A DNA stretch of 9,638 bases, taken from contig CAZDDY010000018.1 in assembly GCA_964504455.1 (NCBI GenBank), positions 1 through 9,638 on the forward strand, read 5' to 3'. This DNA comes from CAZDDY01 sp964504455. Lineage in GTDB: Bacteria; Patescibacteriota; Minisyncoccia; Phycocordibacterales; UBA9973. The notes under the pieces are model-generated. The model ran no database searches. It was given only the letters and a program-made list of their open reading frames with translations, and was not told the origin of the DNA. Positions 5,724 through 9,638 of the stretch are shown here, piece after piece; the stretch's first letter is position 1, and each line of letters begins with the position of its first letter. The position numbers and the translations under genes are program-made.

Positions 5724-7097
5724 ATGTTTTCAAGGGAAAATAAAGGAATTATCGTAGCCCTCGGGCTATTTATTATTGTGGTATTACTTGTCCCATATAT
5801 ACCTATACAAGCCCAAAGTGTCACACTTACTCAAGAAGAAAGAGCGGCTTTACAACAACAATTGAATCAATTGGAAGCTGAAATAAAAGAAAAACAGGCA
5901 CAACTTGATGCACAAAAAGGGCAGTCTACTACACTTACAGCAGAAATAAATGGCTTAAAAAAGAAAATAGATACGGCGAAACTTAACATCAAAGCAAAAA
6001 CATTGTTGATAAAAAAACTATCAGGTGAAATTTCAGAAACCGAAGGAAAAATATCTGTTCTTGCAAACAAGATTGATGATCATAGAGAATCAATCGCTCA
6101 ACTTTTAAGGAAAACTAATGAGATAGATCAAGCAAACATGGTGCAAGTGCTTCTCTCTGGGAAAAAAGTTACTGACTTTTACCAAGACGTAGACTCGTTT
6201 GCGTCATTGAAAAGAGAGCTCTACGCGTCGGTTTCTCAAATTAAAGAGGTCAAGAGTGAGACTGAAGAAGTAAAAAGTGAACTCGAGGAAAAACAAAATC
6301 AAGAACTAGACGCAAAAGCAACTCTTGAGCAGCAGAAAAAGAAGGTTGAAAATGATCAACAAACTCAACAGCAATTACTTAAAATAAGTAAAAACAAGGA
6401 AAAAGAATACCAAGAGTTAATTGCTGAGAGGACTGCTAAGGCTGCACAAATTAAAGCGAGGTTATTTAATCTCGCCGGAGGTGGAGGGCCAATAAAGTTT
6501 GGGGATGCTGTTGCTTTGGCAGAATCTGCAAGCGCTGCTTCGGGAATCAGACCAGCATTTCTTCTTTCAATTATTACTCAAGAAAGTAACTTAGGTTCAA
6601 ATGTTGGACAATGCTATTTAACAGTTCCTGAAACAGGTGCTGGAACACGAGTAAGTACCGGTGCATCGATTAATAGAGTTATGAAGCCAGATAGAGACGT
6701 GCAACCTTTTCTTCAAATTACAAGTGCACTTGGTCTTGATTACACAAAAACCAGAGTTTCTTGTCCGCTTTCAGTAGGATACGGAGGAGCAATGGGTCCA
6801 TCACAATTTATTCCTTCTACCTGGATTAGAATGACCGATCGTATTGAAGCTATCTTAGGCGTAAAACCCAGTCCTTGGAACAACCGTGATGCTTTCTATG
6901 CCTCAGCACTCTTTTTGGCTGATTTAGGAGCCACAGGACAATCATACACGGCCGAGAGAAATGCAGCCTGTAGGTATTATTCTGGCTCTAAATGTTCTTC
7001 AATAAGTAGTGCGTATGGCGATCAAGTTATGGCTCGAGTAGAAAGTATTCAAGCAGATATTGATTATCTTAAACAATACGGCGTATCCAGAAGATAG
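5724..7097 (+). CDS. Exported coiled-coil lytic transglycosylase, about 457 aa
   Basis: This is a predicted peptidoglycan-cleaving enzyme with an unusual N-terminal half (residues counted from ATG 5718). Residues 10-28 form a signal or anchor helix, with a possible signal-peptidase site near AQS (32-34). Residues about 36-248 are a long Gln/Glu/Lys coiled coil like those of EnvC/PcsB-type division hydrolases and activators. After the flexible GGGGP (254-258) comes a lysozyme-fold domain: IITQESNLG with candidate catalytic Glu289, and GYGGAMGPSQFIPSTW (354-369), close to the MltB/family 3 transglycosylase signature. Cys299, Cys349, Cys418 and Cys426 could form disulfides outside the membrane. 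The first in-frame ATG at 5718 abuts the -10 box, so 5724 is preferred; 5718 would add two residues. The terminator after rplY makes this a separate unit. Confidence 0.85.
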   Translation: MFSRENKGIIVALGLFIIVVLLVPYIPIQAQSVTLTQEERAALQQQLNQLEAEIKEKQAQLDAQKGQSTTLTAEINGLKKKIDTAKLNIKAKTLLIKKLSGEISETEGKISVLANKIDDHRESIAQLLRKTNEIDQANMVQVLLSGKKVTDFYQDVDSFASLKRELYASVSQIKEVKSETEEVKSELEEKQNQELDAKATLEQQKKKVENDQQTQQQLLKISKNKEKEYQELIAERTAKAAQIKARLFNLAGGGGPIKFGDAVALAESASAASGIRPAFLLSIITQESNLGSNVGQCYLTVPETGAGTRVSTGASINRVMKPDRDVQPFLQITSALGLDYTKTRVSCPLSVGYGGAMGPSQFIPSTWIRMTDRIEAILGVKPSPWNNRDAFYASALFLADLGATGQSYTAERNAACRYYSGSKCSSISSAYGDQVMARVESIQADIDYLKQYGVSRR

Positions 7098-7117
7098 CTT
7101 GCCTTTTAAGGCTTTTA

Positions 7118-7126
7118 TGATATAGT
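7118..7126 (+). promoter_or_regulatory. Extended -10 promoter of rpmE
   Basis: TGATATAGT at 7118-7126 (TGn plus TATAGT) ends eight bases before the rpmE ATG at 7135. The predicted leader is zero to two bases and there is no Shine-Dalgarno site. Confidence 0.6.
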
Positions 7127-7134
7127 CTCTCGGT

Positions 7135-7410
7135 ATGAAAAAAGACATTCACCCACAAAACTATAGGCCTGTTATCTTTGTTGATGCTGCAACAAGCACA
7201 CAATTTTTAATATGGTCTACCGTTGATACGAAAGATACAGGTGTCTATGAAAAAGACAAAAAAGAATACCCGCTCTACCGTGTGGAAATATCAAGTGCAT
7301 CACACCCTTTCTATACTGGAAAAGAATCAGTGCTAGATACAACAGGACGTGTTGATCGCTTTAAAAAGCTTCAAGAAAAGTCAAAAACTAAAGCAACAAA
7401 AAAGAAATAG
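7135..7410 (+). CDS. rpmE2: 50S ribosomal protein bL31, type B (zinc-free), 91 aa
   Basis: bL31 bridges the ribosomal subunits at the central protuberance. The sequence opens with the type B pattern KKDIHPQNYRPVIFVD (residues 2-17) and contains the family hallmark SHPFYTGKE (56-64) followed by TTGRVDRFKK (69-78). No cysteine is present, so this is the zinc-independent C-minus form, which in many bacteria replaces the zinc form when zinc is scarce; here it may simply be the only copy. The basic Lys/Thr tail is typical of an rRNA-binding extension. Next to prfA, it recalls the rpmE-prfA neighbourhood known in other bacteria. Confidence 0.95.
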   Translation: MKKDIHPQNYRPVIFVDAATSTQFLIWSTVDTKDTGVYEKDKKEYPLYRVEISSASHPFYTGKESVLDTTGRVDRFKKLQEKSKTKATKKK

Positions 7411-7423
7411 CGATATTTTTTTC

Positions 7424-7453
7424 AAAGAGAAGCCGTTGTCGCGGTTTCTTTTT
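7424..7453 (+). terminator. Intrinsic terminator after rpmE
   Basis: AGAAGCCG (7428-7435) pairs with CGGTTTCT (7442-7449) with one G-U pair, and flanking A/T pairs lengthen the stem to 7424-7453. It is followed by GTTTTG. It overlaps the -35 region of the prfA promoter. Confidence 0.65.
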
Positions 7454-7457
7454 GTTT

Positions 7458-7466
7458 TGTTAGAAT
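7458..7466 (+). promoter_or_regulatory. Extended -10 promoter of prfA
   Basis: TGTTAGAAT at 7458-7466 (TGn plus TAGAAT) ends 12 bases before the prfA ATG, predicting a leader of about five bases, too short for a normal ribosome-binding site. A TATATA at 7472-7477 lies too close to the ATG. A TTGTCG at 7436-7441 is a poor -35 candidate with a 19-base spacer. Confidence 0.45.
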
Positions 7467-7478
7467 GAGTGTATATAC

Positions 7479-8456
7479 ATGATTGAACTAGAAAAAAGAG
7501 GAGAACTAAAGAAAAGTTATAAGACAATGCATCTTATAGAAATCTATGAGGGGCTTGAACAGAAGGAAGAAGAAATCAGAAGAATGGTGCTTTCTGACGA
7601 AAGTCTTACTGAACTTGGTAAGGAAGAATTAGCAGTACTTCACGCTGAGCGTGAGGGTATTGAAGCTCAAATAAACCAAATTTTGGAATCAGAAAAAGTT
7701 GAGGAGGAATTCCCGAATGAAATTGTCATGGAGTTTCGAGCCGGCGCCGGTGGAGACGAGGCCTCACTTTTTGCCTGGGAACTTGCGAATATGTACCAGA
7801 AATATGCTGACTCACGCGGCTGGAGTTCTAGAATTATTAATGAATCCGAAAGTGCTGTTGGAGGATATAAGGAGGCTGAGATAGAAATTAAAGGAAAAGA
7901 TGTATACAAAAAATTAAGATATGAAACTGGGGTGCATAGAGTTCAGAGAATTCCTGCTACGGAAAAAAATGGGCGCGTACATACTTCGACTGCTTCAGTT
8001 GCGGTTTTACCTATTAAAAAAAGAACAACGGTTGAAATAAATCCGAATGATCTCGAAATGGAGTATTCTCGGTCAGGTGGCGCTGGAGGACAAAATGTGA
8101 ATAAAGTTGAGACAGCAGTACGTCTTATACACAAGCCAACAGGAATCGATGTACGTTGTACATCAGAAAGAAGCCAGCTTGCCAATAGAGAAAAAGCATA
8201 CGGAATTTTGATTGCAAAATTGCAGCAACTTAAAGATGAAGAAGAGGCAAAAAAATATGCAGATAACAGAAAAAATCAGATCGGTACTGGTGACAGAAGC
8301 GAAAAAATACGAACATATAATTTTCCACAAGACCGAATTACAGATCACAGAATAAAGCAGTCATGGTCAAATTTGCCGAGTATTTTAGCAGGACAAATTG
8401 ATAAAATTATTTCTGCAATTGAAAGTGGTGAAATAGGAGAGGCAGAAGAAGAGTAA
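7479..8456 (+). CDS. prfA: Peptide chain release factor 1, short form, 325 aa
   Basis: RF1 reads UAA and UAG in the ribosomal A site and triggers hydrolysis of the finished peptide. The stop-codon tripeptide is PAT (residues 159-161, in RVQRIPATEKNGRVHTS), the PxT form that marks RF1 rather than the SPF form of RF2. The catalytic GGQ is at 203-205 in SGGAGGQNVNKVETAVR. Further family segments are FRAGAGGDEASLFAWEL (86-102) and YNFPQDRITDHRI (280-292). At 325 residues it is shorter than the roughly 360-aa Escherichia coli protein, and the missing part is in the N-terminal helical domain 1. The upstream terminator leaves no room for a longer N-terminus. Its methyltransferase gene prmC, often next to prfA, is not here. 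Confidence 0.96.
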   Translation: MIELEKRGELKKSYKTMHLIEIYEGLEQKEEEIRRMVLSDESLTELGKEELAVLHAEREGIEAQINQILESEKVEEEFPNEIVMEFRAGAGGDEASLFAWELANMYQKYADSRGWSSRIINESESAVGGYKEAEIEIKGKDVYKKLRYETGVHRVQRIPATEKNGRVHTSTASVAVLPIKKRTTVEINPNDLEMEYSRSGGAGGQNVNKVETAVRLIHKPTGIDVRCTSERSQLANREKAYGILIAKLQQLKDEEEAKKYADNRKNQIGTGDRSEKIRTYNFPQDRITDHRIKQSWSNLPSILAGQIDKIISAIESGEIGEAEEE

Positions 8457-8462
8457 GATGCC

Positions 8463-9638
8463 CTAGAGCTCATTTATTTCTTGGCCAGTTTCTGTGTCTT
8501 TAACTTCAAAACCAAGACGAGCAATCTCTTCTCGTAAACTATCAGCAAGTGACCAATTTTTTTGATCTCTGGCATAAGCACGTTTTGATAATAGCTCACG
8601 GATTTCATCGGAAAGAACGATTTCTTTTTTTGGTTCACTTAGTCTTAATCCTAAAACTTCATCAAATTTAAGTATTGTTGCCTTTTTATCCTCTGGTAGA
8701 ACAATAGGATCGCTCAAAAGATTAAACAAAGAGCTTAGGGCAGACGGTGTATTTAAATCACTATTTAAGGCCAAGGTAAACGCAGAAAGATATTCAGTGT
8801 GTATTTGACCATTAGTTGCATCTACACTTTGAACAAAACGAAGAACTTTTTCCCTTGCTTTCTCAGCAGCCTCTAAGCTTTCCCATGTAAAATTTAGTGG
8901 ACTTTTATAGTGAGTCTGAAGTGTCATCATTCTAAAAGATAGTGGGTTAAATCCTCTATCAACAATATTTTTTAGCGTGTAGAAATTACCTAGAGATTTT
9001 GCCATTTTTTGTCCATCAACCAAAAGCCACCCGTTGTGCATAAAGAATCTAGCAAATTGCTTGCCAGTTGCTGCCTCTGATTGAGCTATTTCGTTCTCGT
9101 GATGAGGGAACATGTTATCAAGCCCACCTGTATGTATGTCAATAGTTTCTCCTAACTCTTTCATAGCCATTGCTGAACATTCTATATGCCAACCGGGCCT
9201 GCCTTTACCGAGGGAAGTTTCCCAGAATATATCACCATCACTTTCATCCCACGCTTTCCAAAGCGCAAAATCTTGTGCACTGTCCTTATCGTACTCATCC
9301 GCTTTCATTCTATTTGAGGCATTATTTTTTAGTTTTTCCTTTTGAATTTCAACAAGTCGTCCGTATTTCAAATCCTTTTGCGTATTGAAATAAATACTAG
9401 CGTCTTCTCCTTTGTATGCAAACCCTTTATCAATAAGCACCTCTATTAACTTAACCATCTCTGGAATATAGTCCGTAGCTTTTGTATATCTACTTGCAGG
9501 AATAATATTTAAAAGATCTCTGTCTTCGTAGAATTTCTCGGTGTAAAACTCTGTAAATTCCTGTAATGTTTTACCAGTTTTTTGTGCATTACTAATAGTT
9601 TTATCATCAATATCGGTCAGATTCATTATGTGAAGGAC
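8463..9638 (-). CDS. cysS: Cysteinyl-tRNA synthetase (5'-truncated by window edge)
   Basis: CysRS attaches cysteine to tRNA-Cys. The frame runs from TAG 8465-8463 through the window end, 391 visible residues. It begins with VLHIMNLTDIDDK, matching the segment about 60-65 residues into bacterial CysRS, so the HIGH motif and first zinc cysteine lie outside; the ATG at 9626 is internal. Visible zinc ligands, by alignment to Escherichia coli, are the Cys in GWHIECSAM (about residue 154) and the first His and last Glu of FPHHENE (about 179 and 183). The ATP-binding loop reads KMAKSLGNF (about 211-219), with Ala replacing the usual first Ser of KMSKS. The helical and C-terminal anticodon-binding parts follow, ending in RLGFEVKDTETGQ. 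It converges on prfA with six bases between the stops and no terminator visible. Confidence 0.95.
   Translation of the reverse strand, partial: VLHIMNLTDIDDKTISNAQKTGKTLQEFTEFYTEKFYEDRDLLNIIPASRYTKATDYIPEMVKLIEVLIDKGFAYKGEDASIYFNTQKDLKYGRLVEIQKEKLKNNASNRMKADEYDKDSAQDFALWKAWDESDGDIFWETSLGKGRPGWHIECSAMAMKELGETIDIHTGGLDNMFPHHENEIAQSEAATGKQFARFFMHNGWLLVDGQKMAKSLGNFYTLKNIVDRGFNPLSFRMMTLQTHYKSPLNFTWESLEAAEKAREKVLRFVQSVDATNGQIHTEYLSAFTLALNSDLNTPSALSSLFNLLSDPIVLPEDKKATILKFDEVLGLRLSEPKKEIVLSDEIRELLSKRAYARDQKNWSLADSLREEIARLGFEVKDTETGQEINEL

Noticed and set aside
7101..7116. GCCTTTTAAGGC followed by TTTT as a terminator after the transglycosylase
   Set aside because: A usable stem would have only four base pairs around a 4-base loop; too weak to call, and it lies just upstream of the rpmE promoter.
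7667..8348. Several open frames opposite or out of frame within prfA
   Set aside because: They lie wholly inside a clearly conserved gene, have unlikely compositions (Ser/Phe/Cys-rich) and no promoter or ribosome-binding site.
9112..9388. Plus-strand open frames within cysS
   Set aside because: They are antisense to conserved CysRS motifs, with Ser/Phe/His-rich translations typical of shadow frames.
9624..9626. Minus-strand ATG as the start of cysS
   Set aside because: The frame stays open to the window end with VLHI preceding it, and the following NLTDIDDK aligns well inside CysRS, so the gene continues beyond the window.
1..9638. CRISPR array, tRNA, rRNA or insertion sequence
   Set aside because: No spaced direct repeats, no recognisable tRNA or rRNA sequence, and no transposase or terminal inverted repeats were seen by eye; a covariance-model scan was not possible.

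Overview
The window is an AT-rich, gene-dense piece of a bacterial chromosome. Housekeeping genes are separated by very short gaps. The style suggests a small-genome Candidate Phyla Radiation (Patescibacteria, probably Parcubacteria-like) organism: a transketolase whose C-terminal part looks like a separate subunit, a shortened release factor 1, a GlcD-type dehydrogenase, a coiled-coil/lytic transglycosylase fusion, few Shine-Dalgarno sites and start codons lying almost on top of their promoters. The lineage is an inference from protein character; no rRNA or other taxonomic marker was checked.

Layout. Bases 1-323 (+) hold the C-terminal part of a transketolase. Converging on it, with a 4-base stop overlap, is a minus-strand pair: an unrecognised 154-aa helical protein (320-784) and a PfkB-family sugar kinase (787-1782). 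A 35-bp divergent promoter region separates the kinase from a plus-strand operon of class II fructose-bisphosphate-type aldolase (1818-2693), small SMR/EamA-like membrane protein (2690-3010) and FAD-linked 2-hydroxyacid dehydrogenase (3017-4717). The operon ends at a bidirectional hairpin terminator. Between it and rplY is a 286-base gap (4718-5003) with a near-consensus minus-strand promoter driving a short transcript that may encode a small membrane protein. Then come rplY/ctc (bL25, 5004-5639), an exported coiled-coil lytic transglycosylase (5724-7097), rpmE type B (bL31, 7135-7410) and prfA (RF1, 7479-8456). The last gene is a convergent cysS (8463-9638, cut by the window edge).

How the genes fit together. 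The left part is a sugar-phosphate module: transketolase, a PfkB kinase and a class II aldolase can together feed sugar phosphates into lower glycolysis. The hydroxyacid dehydrogenase and a possible small exporter are cotranscribed with the aldolase. The right part is translation machinery (bL25, bL31, RF1, CysRS) interrupted by a cell-wall enzyme.

The most notable sequence-level pattern is the promoter architecture. Three genes carry an extended -10 element of form TGnTAnnnT that ends 6-8 bases before the start codon (the kinase, the transglycosylase using its second ATG, and bL31). The aldolase has a -10 seven bases before its ATG. None of these four has a Shine-Dalgarno site, so their mRNAs are predicted to be leaderless or nearly so. 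In contrast, rplY and the dehydrogenase have recognisable ribosome-binding sites. No CRISPR array, mobile element, tRNA or rRNA was found.
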